A stretch of 27,563 nt of DNA from a virus. The DNA lies in IMG/VR virus record IMGVR_UViG_3300001589_000126, positions 1 through 27,563 of that record. The stretch is one strand, 5' to 3'. The notes below the pieces were generated by a model. The model had not been told where the DNA came from. It saw only the letters and a list, made by a program, of their open reading frames with translations, and made no database searches. Numbering within the stretch: the stretch's first letter is position 1; each line of letters begins with the position of its first letter. Of the stretch, positions 1 through 6,373 are shown one piece after another. The position numbers and the translations under genes were made by a program.

Positions 1-1087
1 TGCCTACATTAACATGGAAAAACTTACCATCGTCTTCACCTTCAACAACAAATGCACCTAACATGCCTTCGTTTTTGCCTGTGCCCTCTTCTAATGCTAT
101 AACTGTAAGTGTTACCTCAATAAAAGGCTTGACCTTTAACCAAGCATGTGAACGTTTACACTTGTATCCTTCACTGTCAGGCTTAATCATAAGTCCTTCG
201 TAGCCTTCTGCTAGGGCATGTTTGTTCAGTTTATCAAACTCTGCTTGGCCTTCTTCAGTATCAAAGTCTACACTAAATGCATCAACAACTTTAATTTTAC
301 TGTCTTCAATAACTGTATCAATCATACGTTTACGTCTTTCAACTGACGTTATTGGAGTATAACCTGCTTCAAACTCTTCAAGTGTTAGCATATCAAATAG
401 TGCCAAGTATGCATCTTCAGTATTAGCACCTGATTTTCTATGTACTTGCTTCATTAATGTTTGGAAGTCCTCACTCATTACTTCACCATCAAAAACTAAT
501 CCATTGTACTCAGGTTTGCTAAGTGCATCTTCAATAAGATTAAAGTTAGGAAGTATTTTACCATTACGTGAATACAATGTAGCACTATCGTTTTGTACAA
601 TAGCAATAACTCTTACGCCATCGTATTTGTATTCAACTGAACAAGCACCTTTAATTTTCTTAGGGTGTTTAGCACCATCATGTGCTAACATACAACCAAA
701 TATAGGAACAGTACCCTTTTGTACACCATTAACTGTACCAACACTAACACCACAACGTAGGTCTTTAAGTATAATTCTTCTGTACCAATCGTTCCATTGT
801 TCATTAGTTGCTAAGTTCATAGCATCAATAATAGCATCACGAGCCGCATGACCAGTAAGGTCTCTTTTATATAAAGCATCAGCAAGTTCGTAAAACTCAT
901 CGTATGTAATGCCTTTACCGTCTACTTCACTAACAGGTACTTGTTGTACACCAAATGTTACTAACGGATTTAATGCCCATTGTAGACCGTGCTTAAATTC
1001 GCCTTCTAAATGATCAGCAACAACACCCTCTTTAAAAAGTCTGCTATTGTCTGTTTCCAGTTTTTGTATTATGTTCCAACAATCCAT
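1..1087 (-). CDS. ATP-dependent DNA ligase (3' end outside window)
   Basis: Seals DNA nicks during phage replication, repair and recombination through a ligase-AMP intermediate. About 362 residues are visible and the frame is still open at base 1, so the C-terminus is missing. The adenylation motif I EYKYDGVR is present, with the AMP-accepting lysine at about residue 154. Further nucleotidyltransferase motifs follow: SRNG (motif III), LALFDML (IIIa), EGLMIKP (IV) and WLKVKPF (V), after which the OB-fold begins. The residues before motif I match the N-terminal domain of T4 gp30-type ligases rather than the shorter T7 type. The ATG at 1087-1085 is preceded by AAGGAGTAATTAAT. A strong sigma-70-like promoter lies at 1120-1147, which suggests early expression. 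Family assignment is firm; the exact subfamily is not. Confidence 0.93.
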   Translation of the reverse strand, partial: MDCWNIIQKLETDNSRLFKEGVVADHLEGEFKHGLQWALNPLVTFGVQQVPVSEVDGKGITYDEFYELADALYKRDLTGHAARDAIIDAMNLATNEQWNDWYRRIILKDLRCGVSVGTVNGVQKGTVPIFGCMLAHDGAKHPKKIKGACSVEYKYDGVRVIAIVQNDSATLYSRNGKILPNFNLIEDALSKPEYNGLVFDGEVMSEDFQTLMKQVHRKSGANTEDAYLALFDMLTLEEFEAGYTPITSVERRKRMIDTVIEDSKIKVVDAFSVDFDTEEGQAEFDKLNKHALAEGYEGLMIKPDSEGYKCKRSHAWLKVKPFIEVTLTVIALEEGTGKNEGMLGAFVVEGEDDGKFFHVNVG

Positions 1088-1119
1088 ATTAATTACTCCT
1101 TAATTTAACCTATACATAT

Positions 1120-1147
1120 AGTATAACAGAAAAGCACAGTTTGTCAA
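1120..1147 (-). promoter_or_regulatory. Sigma-70-type promoter before DNA ligase
   Basis: On the minus strand the sequence reads TTGACA, 16 bases, then TATACT, ending about 33 bases before the ligase start codon. It belongs to a set of five near-consensus promoters in this window that all have a 16-base spacer. Confidence 0.85.
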
Positions 1148-1151
1148 GTGT

Positions 1152-1658
1152 TTATGCAGTTTCTAGTCTAACTTTTGCTATATCTAAATCTGTTAATAGA
1201 TCTGTAATATCAGTAAATCCGTAACTGTCGACCATATGGTACGTTGTATGCTTTACTATATCGCTAGGGTCCATGACCTCATAGCCGACCTGCGGAACTT
1301 CTGCTATTATATCGCCAACACTTAGAGAGTGCATATTACGAACTTTGTAAGGAACACCTCTTGATGAGGTGCCTTCTTTGTAAGTGTAACCTGAAACATG
1401 AGCTTCAAATACATTATCTGTATCTGTATCCTCATCATGATATGAACCGTTTAGTATTGCGAATACTTCATCTTTACTTTTTACAGTATAATCCATATCA
1501 CCACTAGCAAGTCCACAACATCTTCCGTCTACTTCACATACCTTTTGAAAGAATCCAAAGTTTTCAGGATTAAAATGTTTGCTACCAAAGAACATGTGAT
1601 GTCCTGCTTCTCTAGCCTGTTCGCTTTGGTCTTTAACTTGAAAAATATTGTACTGCAT
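1152..1658 (-). CDS. Hypothetical protein, possible YodL-like C-terminal motif
   Basis: A 168-residue soluble acidic protein with no signal peptide or membrane segment. I do not recognise the N-terminal half. The C-terminal part contains HSLSVGDII (about residues 110-118), followed some 25 residues later by VDSYGFTDI. This arrangement resembles the S-[LM]-S-V-[GS]-D-[IV] ... D-x-x-GF signature seen in YodL-like domains and in many small phage proteins; that is a resemblance by eye only. It has its own sigma-70-type promoter at 1694-1721 and an AAGGGAGTT ribosome binding site before the ATG, so early expression is likely. It sits between DNA ligase and dexA, among DNA-metabolism genes. Confidence 0.8.
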   Translation of the reverse strand: MQYNIFQVKDQSEQAREAGHHMFFGSKHFNPENFGFFQKVCEVDGRCCGLASGDMDYTVKSKDEVFAILNGSYHDEDTDTDNVFEAHVSGYTYKEGTSSRGVPYKVRNMHSLSVGDIIAEVPQVGYEVMDPSDIVKHTTYHMVDSYGFTDITDLLTDLDIAKVRLETA

Positions 1659-1693
1659 AGTGTAACTCCCTTATTAATTTAAACTATGTACAT

Positions 1694-1721
1694 AGTATAG
1701 CACAAAAACACATCTTGTCAA
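1694..1721 (-). promoter_or_regulatory. Sigma-70-type promoter
   Basis: Minus strand TTGACA, 16 bases, TATACT. It lies about 36 bases before the start of the 168-residue gene. The surrounding sequence resembles that of the ligase promoter. Confidence 0.85.
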
Positions 1722-1760
1722 CCGTTATTATCAACTTTTTTTATATTTTTTTACTAAAAA

Positions 1761-1769
1761 GATAAATAG
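1761..1769 (+). promoter_or_regulatory. Possible late promoter motif GATAAATAG
   Basis: A plus-strand GATAAATAG of the type found repeatedly before genes in this window. It is about 107 bases before the small gene at 1877, which would imply an unusually long leader. Confidence 0.4.
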
Positions 1770-1876
1770 GTATGTAACAAGATTGTAACATTAATGTTGC
1801 AGAATAGTAACAGCTCACTATAGTGATAAAGTTACTTGGCATAATGCAATCATGTTATACATAAAAGGAGAAAAAA
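1770..1876 (+). other. Structured 5' leader with GTAACA repeats and palindrome
   Basis: This non-coding stretch contains three copies of GTAACA (1774-1779, 1785-1790, 1807-1812), a later inverted GTTAC at 1831-1835, and a perfect 12-base palindrome TCACTATAGTGA at 1815-1826. It ends in a strong AAAAGGAG ribosome binding site before the ATG at 1877. It could hold operator sites or a regulatory RNA structure. Nothing more specific can be supported. Confidence 0.35.
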
Positions 1877-2011
1877 ATGGCGAATCCATTAGGAGTAGTA
1901 GCCAGATTTACCCACCAATCACTTGGAACGGCATCTGATTACTACAATAAATTTGATTTATTAATGAAACGAGGAACGTTGGAACACGCTCTTTATATAT
2001 TATCTAGGTAA
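1877..2011 (+). CDS. Small hypothetical protein (44 aa)
   Basis: A short plus-strand gene of 44 residues, beginning MANPLGVVARFTHQ and ending HALYILSR. It is supported by a textbook AAAAGGAG site six bases before its ATG and by protein-like composition. There is no signal peptide, membrane segment or recognised motif. It runs against the flow of its neighbours, and its last 12 bases overlap the 3' end of dexA tail to tail. The function is unknown. Confidence 0.7.
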   Translation: MANPLGVVARFTHQSLGTASDYYNKFDLLMKRGTLEHALYILSR

Positions 2012-2539
2012 TACTTTATACATATCGAAAAACTGTTGAACGCATACTGCTTGCCAGTGTGCGTCAGCAAGTGCATCATGTAAGTCTTCTTGTATATCTT
2101 TTCTAGGGTCTTTAGGCATCATTTTAAATAATGTTCTACAATCACTTACTTGCCAAAAGAACCAATTCATATGCATATCAAAGTCTCTAAATAAGTTCTC
2201 TAATATAACCATATCAAACTGAGGACCTTGTGCCCATACTGTGTCGCAACCAGTAAGCCAAGAATTCATATCCTTCATAAAGTCTATATTTTTAACCCTG
2301 CCCTCATCAGAGAAAGAGCGGTCTTGAATTTCTTTATCTTGTTTAGACCACCACTCTATAGTTTTCTCATCTATAAACCTGTCCTTATCTGACTGCTCGT
2401 CTACATCTAGTTTCCATAGTTTAGGCGCATGAGGTTCTATATTGGTAAATGGATCAAACTTTACAGCACCCACAGTTAATACAACACTATTAGGCATAGT
2501 ACCCAATGTTTCTATATCTATCATCGCATGTGTGGCCAT
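2000..2539 (-). CDS. dexA: DexA-like 3'-5' exonuclease (DEDDh family)
   Basis: A 179-residue DnaQ/RNase T-type nuclease. In T4, DexA is a 3'-5' exonuclease on DNA; related phage and bacterial proteins act on RNA. Metal-binding residues are visible: D8 and E10 in MIDIET, D109 in GPQFDMVI, and the H154-x4-D159 pair in HDALAD. The full DEDDh set is therefore intact. It is shorter than T4 DexA (about 227 residues), mainly at the C-terminus, but the domain is complete. The ATG at 2539 is followed at once by the catalytic motif. A near-perfect sigma-70-type promoter lies upstream at 2562-2589, which implies early expression. Its 3' end overlaps the convergent 44-residue gene by 12 bases. Whether the substrate is DNA or RNA cannot be told. 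Confidence 0.88.
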   Translation of the reverse strand: MATHAMIDIETLGTMPNSVVLTVGAVKFDPFTNIEPHAPKLWKLDVDEQSDKDRFIDEKTIEWWSKQDKEIQDRSFSDEGRVKNIDFMKDMNSWLTGCDTVWAQGPQFDMVILENLFRDFDMHMNWFFWQVSDCRTLFKMMPKDPRKDIQEDLHDALADAHWQAVCVQQFFDMYKVLPR

Positions 2540-2561
2540 AATTTACTCCATTTAAAGTTAT

Positions 2562-2589
2562 ATTATAGCAGAAATTGTACTTATGTCAA
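2562..2589 (-). promoter_or_regulatory. Sigma-70-type promoter before dexA
   Basis: Minus strand TTGACA, 16 bases, TATAAT: both hexamers match consensus exactly. It lies 23 bases from the dexA start codon and slightly beyond the end of the glycosyltransferase gene at 2593. Confidence 0.88.
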
Positions 2590-2592
2590 GTA

Positions 2593-3471
2593 CTAAAGTG
2601 ATATCATTGTATCATCAGGCAGTTCAGGTTCTTCTCCAACTGGTGCTAGTTGTCCTGCACCCTTAACACCTTCAGCCCATTGCATTTTCTCAAAAGGATC
2701 TTGTTTTCCATCTAGTACTTTACCCCAGAATTCTGAAGGTTGTCCTATTTTATCTAAGAACCATGCAATCTTATGTGCGGAATTAACACGAGCATTTTGC
2801 ATATCTGCATGACCAAAGTCTTTAGGGTCACTTGGATTTCCTTCCATGTACTTACGATTCTTAAATGTTTCGTCATCGTTGTTGCCTGTTATGTCAGCTC
2901 TGTCATGAATAAACTCAAAGTCTACTCTTTCAAAGATGTCTAACATATATGCAATATGACTTAGCCAAGCATCGTTCTGTGCGTTTTGGCTTAAATGTCC
3001 CATTAGTATAAACCAATCACGTGGTACTATAGGTAAGATAGCATAAGGATGACCTTCATGATTATCTTTAGGTCCTAATAGTTTAAACTGTCCATTATAC
3101 TGATCAATCACCTCGTCCCAACCTTCTGTAACCATTAAACAATCATCGTTCCAAAAGAATAGCCATTCTCCTGTGGCTGAACCAGCCAGTGTGTTTACAT
3201 AGACATGTAAATTTTCATAGCCAAGTGGCTTAAAGATACTTGCTCTTGCTTCAACTTTATTTTGGTTAAGCATGGAAGTCATTTCGTTTTTAATGTATTC
3301 TATAACACCTTCGTCATCTTCATCTACACCAAATAGTATTTCTAATCTTTCTGGGTGTGATGCTTTACTTACTAGACTTTCTAAACTTTCCTTTAGTACG
3401 GTTTGTCTACCCCTAGTTGGAAGTAATACAGATATTGTGTTTAATTTTTCTTTAGGTTGTTGCTTTGCCAC
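2593..3471 (-). CDS. Glycosyltransferase-like protein, GT-A fold
   Basis: A 292-residue protein that starts with a GT2-like strand ISVLLPTRGR (residues 13-22) and carries the acidic NDD motif at residues 108-110 (FFWNDDCL), where GT-A enzymes bind the nucleotide-sugar metal. Expected role: transfer of a sugar to DNA, a virion protein or a host surface glycan; the acceptor cannot be inferred. No membrane segment is seen. The tail (about residues 265-292) is acidic and proline-rich. It overlaps the upstream glycosyltransferase gene by 20 bases, so the two are co-translated. Marine T4-like phages often carry such pairs. Confidence 0.8.
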   Translation of the reverse strand: MAKQQPKEKLNTISVLLPTRGRQTVLKESLESLVSKASHPERLEILFGVDEDDEGVIEYIKNEMTSMLNQNKVEARASIFKPLGYENLHVYVNTLAGSATGEWLFFWNDDCLMVTEGWDEVIDQYNGQFKLLGPKDNHEGHPYAILPIVPRDWFILMGHLSQNAQNDAWLSHIAYMLDIFERVDFEFIHDRADITGNNDDETFKNRKYMEGNPSDPKDFGHADMQNARVNSAHKIAWFLDKIGQPSEFWGKVLDGKQDPFEKMQWAEGVKGAGQLAPVGEEPELPDDTMISL

Positions 3472-4393
3472 TTTCTAATCCTTGTTTTTTTGTGCTGTTC
3501 TCACCAGTAAATAACTTTCTAATGTTACCACGGAATGTATAATGTCCTACATGATTAAGTGCTGTACGAGGGTCTAAATATACTTCCCCTCCCATGTTTT
3601 GCCATGTCCTACAAAACATATAGTCCTCAGATAAGTATCGTCTACTATCAGGGTCTATCATTGTATCAAATAATGCATACATAAAAGGTTCAAACTTCAT
3701 ATCAACATTAATATCATTTACATACTTAAATTCTGGATGTGCATCAAACATTTTTTGTATAACAGGCTTTTGTATACACATAAATCCTGTACCTGCATCT
3801 TTTAACTTAACTAAGTTATCTTCTATTTGTACTTGAGGAGTATTTTCTCCTTTATCATTTTTAATAAAATCAAAGTTAACGACATAGTTAGAACTATGCC
3901 CTTCAATAGTATCTTCTGTTTCTTCTAGTTCAGGATTCCTTGCGGCGTTTATAATGCTAGTCCAGTTAAGTGCCTTCTTGGGATATGCTCCTACAATAAT
4001 AGGTTTATCATATGCAACCATTCTTAATACATCTTCTGCGTTAAATTCTACATCAGCATCTATAAAGAATAAATGTGTTGCTTGTGGGTTTTCCATAAAG
4101 AAACTTACAAGTGTGTTTCTACCTCTTGTAATTAAACTTTCATTTGCAAGTGTACTAATAGTATATTGAATGTTATACTTATTACATAGTATTGCCAACT
4201 TGATCATACTTCTAAAATATGGTTCGCCTAGTTGCCCACCGTAACAAGGTGTTGCTATAAAAATATGTTTTTGTCTTAAAAGTCCTAACGGTATTTCTAT
4301 CTTCTCATCGAGAAGTTTATACATTACATCGTTATTTGCTTCAGGTGTTTTTTCAACTGTTTTCTTTTTATTAGCAGTTTTTTTCTTTGCCAT
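3452..4393 (-). CDS. Glycosyltransferase-like protein with DxD motif
   Basis: A 313-residue protein with a Lys/Thr-rich N-terminal tail (residues 1-20), then HIFIATPCYGG (about 43-53) and the GT-A metal motif D112-A-D114 in FFIDADVEF. A second region with YLSEDYMFCRTW (about 255-266) fits the SED/ED-type catalytic acidic motif of this fold. It overlaps the second glycosyltransferase by 20 bases, and the two probably act in one pathway. No sugar-nucleotide synthesis gene is in the window, so the substrate is presumably taken from the host. Transcription may start at the promoter between tRNA-Ala and tRNA-Ser (4561-4588), making one transcript with tRNA-Ser. Confidence 0.82.
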   Translation of the reverse strand: MAKKKTANKKKTVEKTPEANNDVMYKLLDEKIEIPLGLLRQKHIFIATPCYGGQLGEPYFRSMIKLAILCNKYNIQYTISTLANESLITRGRNTLVSFFMENPQATHLFFIDADVEFNAEDVLRMVAYDKPIIVGAYPKKALNWTSIINAARNPELEETEDTIEGHSSNYVVNFDFIKNDKGENTPQVQIEDNLVKLKDAGTGFMCIQKPVIQKMFDAHPEFKYVNDINVDMKFEPFMYALFDTMIDPDSRRYLSEDYMFCRTWQNMGGEVYLDPRTALNHVGHYTFRGNIRKLFTGENSTKKQGLESGKATT

Positions 4394-4461
4394 TGTTTAC
4401 CTTGTCTATGTGTTTGTTATACCTTTATTTAAGTTATAATGTTTGTGTTTTTAAAACAAAC

Positions 4462-4551
4462 TGGCGGAGAGTGAGAGATTCGAACTCTCGGTACAGTTAC
4501 CCGTACTCTTCCTTAGCAGGGAAGTGCTTTAAGCCGCTCAGCCAACTCTCC
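4462..4551 (-). tRNA. tRNA-Ser (GCT)
   Basis: A 90-nt class II tRNA. The acceptor stem GGAGAGT pairs with ACTCTCC; the anticodon loop CTGCTAA gives GCT, which reads AGC/AGT. The long variable arm (AGTACGGG/CTGTACC region) is typical of tRNA-Ser, and the T-loop is TTCGAAT. The 3' CCA is encoded. Confidence 0.95.
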
Positions 4552-4560
4552 AATCAATAT

Positions 4561-4588
4561 ATTATACAGTAAAGAGATAGTTTGTCAA
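4561..4588 (-). promoter_or_regulatory. Sigma-70-type promoter between two tRNAs
   Basis: Minus strand TTGACA, 16 bases, TATAAT. It fills the gap between tRNA-Ala (CCA end at 4590) and tRNA-Ser, and so would drive tRNA-Ser and probably the two glycosyltransferase genes. Confidence 0.85.
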
Positions 4589-4589
4589 G

Positions 4590-4665
4590 TGGTGGAGCCA
4601 GGGAGGATCGAACTCCCGACCTCCGCATTGCAAATGCGGCGCTCTCCCGGCTGAGCTATGGCCCC
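4590..4665 (-). tRNA. tRNA-Ala (TGC)
   Basis: A 76-nt cloverleaf. The acceptor GGGGCCA pairs with TGGCTCC (one G-T pair), the D-arm region has AGCTCAGCCGGGAGAGC, anticodon stem CCGCA/TGCGG holds a loop with anticodon TGC, and the T-loop is TTCGATC. CCA is encoded. Confidence 0.96.
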
Positions 4666-4675
4666 GGTCTGAATA

Positions 4676-4921
4676 TTAACCTAGATTTCTATTTAGATAT
4701 GCTTTCATTCTGTCGCCAACTGCGTTAGCATTTGCAGTAACATTTTTTCCAATTTGTTCTGCATTCTTTTGAATGTTTTTACTAATTTGTTCTGCATTCT
4801 TTTGAACATTTTCACCTATCTTTGAAATATCAAAATCGATATCTACGATTTCTCTATCTAGAATAGATGTTGCTTTTGCTACTTTTTTAGTAACTTTTTT
4901 GGTTGCTTTTGCTTTTACCAT
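4676..4921 (-). CDS. Small Lys-rich protein with 11-residue repeats
   Basis: An 81-residue protein. Residues 1-17 are Lys/Ala/Val/Thr-rich (AKATKKVTKKVAKA), like a histone H1-type tail. Residues about 29-72 form four imperfect 11-residue repeats: FDISKIGENVQ, KNAEQISKNIQ, KNAEQIGKNVT, ANANAVGDRMK. Hendecad repeats form long amphipathic helices, so DNA, RNA or membrane binding is possible. No named family is recognised. Two units share a 23-base perfect DNA repeat (4751-4773 and 4784-4806). The gene is wedged between tRNA-Thr and tRNA-Ala. A small GTTGC/GCAAC hairpin (4933-4947) sits just before its AGGAT ribosome binding site. It is probably part of the transcript from the late promoter at 5072. 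Confidence 0.8.
   Translation of the reverse strand: MVKAKATKKVTKKVAKATSILDREIVDIDFDISKIGENVQKNAEQISKNIQKNAEQIGKNVTANANAVGDRMKAYLNRNLG
4751..4806. repeat. 23-bp perfect direct repeat, period 33 bp
   Basis: The copies at 4751-4773 and 4784-4806 are identical. Their start-to-start distance of 33 bases equals 11 codons and encodes the KNAEQI-type hendecad unit, so the gene grew by in-frame duplication. Confidence 0.9.
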
Positions 4922-4980
4922 TTTATTATCCTGTTGCTTATTGCAACGTTTTTCTATTGCCCTATAAAGGGACCAAGTAA

Positions 4981-5056
4981 TGGTGCTGGATGTCGGGTTC
5001 GAACTGACGACCTATTGATTACAAATCAATTGCTCTACCAACTGAGCTAATCCAGC
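4981..5056 (-). tRNA. tRNA-Thr (TGT)
   Basis: A 76-nt cloverleaf. The acceptor GCTGGAT pairs with ATCCAGC, anticodon stem ATTGA/TCAAT holds loop TTTGTAA with anticodon TGT (reads ACA), and CCA is encoded. The T-stem GTCAG/CCGAC has one A-C mismatch, which is unusual but tolerable. A late promoter motif lies at 5072-5079, 16 bases upstream. Confidence 0.93.
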
Positions 5057-5071
5057 CTTTATTACAGCATC

Positions 5072-5079
5072 TATTTATA
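5072..5079 (-). promoter_or_regulatory. T4-type late promoter TATAAATA
   Basis: An exact match to the T4 late promoter element on the minus strand, just before tRNA-Thr. It would transcribe tRNA-Thr, the 81-residue gene and tRNA-Ala. Confidence 0.7.
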
Positions 5080-5100
5080 ATGTTTCAGTATACAATAGCC

Positions 5101-5126
5101 AAAAGAAAGGGCAGAAAACTGCCCTT
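5101..5126 (-). terminator. Rho-independent terminator
   Basis: Minus strand AAGGGCAG, TTTT loop, CTGCCCTT: an 8-bp perfect stem (5107-5126) followed by TCTTTT. It lies 16 bases after the stop of the 192-residue gene. Confidence 0.85.
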
Positions 5127-5141
5127 AAAGTTTAGTTAAAA

Positions 5142-5720
5142 CTATACTATTGGATTGCCGTTCTCATCATGAGTAACTGGTGCTTCCATTGGTGCCGTCT
5201 CACCTTCTGGCATTGGTGCCGTCTCACCTTCTGGAGCAGGTTCCATTTCTGGTGCTGTTTCCATTGGCATGTCAGTAGGCATTGTCTCTACATTTACTTC
5301 GTCATGCATTTCTACATGTGCTGTTTCTACAAATTCAGTAGTAGGTGCTTCATACCAGTCATTAGCATAGCCGTTTGACCAATCATTAGTTTCTACCCAT
5401 GAGTTGCTTTCGCTCTCATATGATACTGATGTGTTTGCATTGTCGCAATAATTGTATTCGTCCCATTCCCATACAGTTGGTTCCATCCAACATTGGCAAC
5501 AATTATCCCAATATGCCGCATCTGAAAAACCTTCTGGTCTATCATGAGTTGGTGTATCTGGATGCATGTAATCACCTTCTGCTGGAGCAGTGAATACTGC
5601 TTCGTATTCTTGAACTGGCTCTGCGTGATGAGGGATTTCCCAGAGCTTCATTTCAACTTCGTTAAGTTTCTCTCTGAGTTCGTGTAGCATGTTTGCTAAG
5701 TCTATTCTTGGATCTAACAT
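5142..5720 (-). CDS. Acidic, Trp-rich hypothetical protein with PEGETAPM repeats
   Basis: A 192-residue acidic protein. The N-terminal 30 residues (about 3-28, LREKLNEVEMKLWEI) look like a short coiled coil. The middle (about 85-140) is rich in Trp, Tyr, Asn and Asp with a CCQCW motif. The C-terminal 60 residues are Pro/Glu/Met-rich and low in complexity, with the tandem octapeptide PEGETAPM. The composition suggests an extended disordered protein, perhaps a virion decoration or scaffold component; this is a guess from context. Upstream lie an AGGAGAAA ribosome binding site and a late promoter motif (5796-5804), and a terminator follows, so it is probably a single-gene late transcript. Confidence 0.78.
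   Translation of the reverse strand: MLDPRIDLANMLHELREKLNEVEMKLWEIPHHAEPVQEYEAVFTAPAEGDYMHPDTPTHDRPEGFSDAAYWDNCCQCWMEPTVWEWDEYNYCDNANTSVSYESESNSWVETNDWSNGYANDWYEAPTTEFVETAHVEMHDEVNVETMPTDMPMETAPEMEPAPEGETAPMPEGETAPMEAPVTHDENGNPIV
5187..5234. repeat. Two tandem 24-bp perfect repeats
   Basis: Units 5187-5210 and 5211-5234 are identical and abut. Each encodes PEGETAPM on the minus strand. This is a likely slippage or duplication site. Confidence 0.9.
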
Positions 5721-5795
5721 AATATTTCTCCTGTTTGTATGTTATATTTGCAAATAATATTATGTGTGTCAGTTATAATGTCTTTATATGTAAGT

Positions 5796-5804
5796 GTATT
5801 TATC
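5796..5804 (-). promoter_or_regulatory. Late promoter motif GATAAATAC
   Basis: Minus-strand GATAAATAC about 75 bases before the 192-residue gene and just after the terminator of the gene upstream. Confidence 0.65.
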
Positions 5805-5819
5805 ATATTTTCAGAAGCC

Positions 5820-5846
5820 AAAAAAAAGAGCACTTATGGTGCTCTT
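5820..5846 (-). terminator. Rho-independent terminator
   Basis: An 8-bp stem AAGAGCAC/GTGCTCTT with a 5-base loop, followed on the minus strand by eight T. It lies 14 bases after the stop of the 56-residue gene. Confidence 0.9.
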
Positions 5847-5860
5847 AAGTTTTTATTACG

Positions 5861-6031
5861 TTACTTGTCTGAGAAAGGTTTTTTGGAAACAAATTCGTTT
5901 AGTCTTTCTGCTTCTTCTAAAACATCTTGTGTTGTAGGCATATCTTCCGGAGTCTTTGCTCTTGCCTGAAGAATATCTTTTGCCTCTCTTACCAAATCCA
6001 AACGTATTTCGTATGGTGTTTTATTTGACAT
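5861..6031 (-). CDS. Small conserved-looking phage protein (56 aa)
   Basis: A 56-residue soluble, mostly helical protein beginning MSNKTPYEIRLDLVREAKDI. The TPYEIR-x5-A-K-D pattern resembles a small protein I associate with T4-like cyanophages, though that could not be checked here. No enzymatic motif is present. The transcript is well defined: a late promoter motif at 6065-6073, an AGGAAAA ribosome binding site, the gene, and a strong terminator at 5820-5846. It is therefore probably a monocistronic late gene, possibly a virion or assembly component. Confidence 0.8.
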   Translation of the reverse strand: MSNKTPYEIRLDLVREAKDILQARAKTPEDMPTTQDVLEEAERLNEFVSKKPFSDK

Positions 6032-6064
6032 GTAATTTTTCCTATGTTACTTTTATTACTTACT

Positions 6065-6073
6065 GTATTTATC
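6065..6073 (-). promoter_or_regulatory. Late promoter motif GATAAATAC
   Basis: Minus-strand GATAAATAC 33 bases before the start codon of the 56-residue gene. Confidence 0.7.
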
Positions 6074-6106
6074 GCCACCACTTGGTGTACTTAACACTAT
6101 GTATTG

Positions 6107-6364
6107 CTACTTCTTTTTCTTAAGTTTAGCAACTTCTTTTTCTAAGTCAACAATACGTTGTCCTAATAACGGGTACTGGGCTAACCACTTTTCTTCTCTT
6201 GTTGCAATTTCTATGTCATATCTTTTTGCTACCCACTCCATTGTGTTATCCATCTTAACTTGGAACCAAACACCTACTTTAGTATTCTTAAACCAAGCAT
6301 AAAAACTACTACCTATAATGCTAGATAGGATAGCCTTTAATGATAATATTATTAACCAGTTCAT
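6107..6364 (-). CDS. Small membrane-anchored coiled-coil protein
   Basis: An 85-residue protein. Residues 2-24 are hydrophobic (MNWLIILSLKAILSSIIG) and probably form an N-terminal membrane anchor. Residues about 68-85 (IVDLEKEVAKLKKK) form a short basic coiled coil. No known family is recognised. It follows the lipase gene by nine bases, with an AAGGAT site before its ATG, so the two are co-transcribed. A role beside the lipase at the host inner membrane, for example at lysis, is possible but unproven. Confidence 0.78.
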   Translation of the reverse strand: MNWLIILSLKAILSSIIGSSFYAWFKNTKVGVWFQVKMDNTMEWVAKRYDIEIATREEKWLAQYPLLGQRIVDLEKEVAKLKKKK

Positions 6365-6373
6365 ATTTTATCC

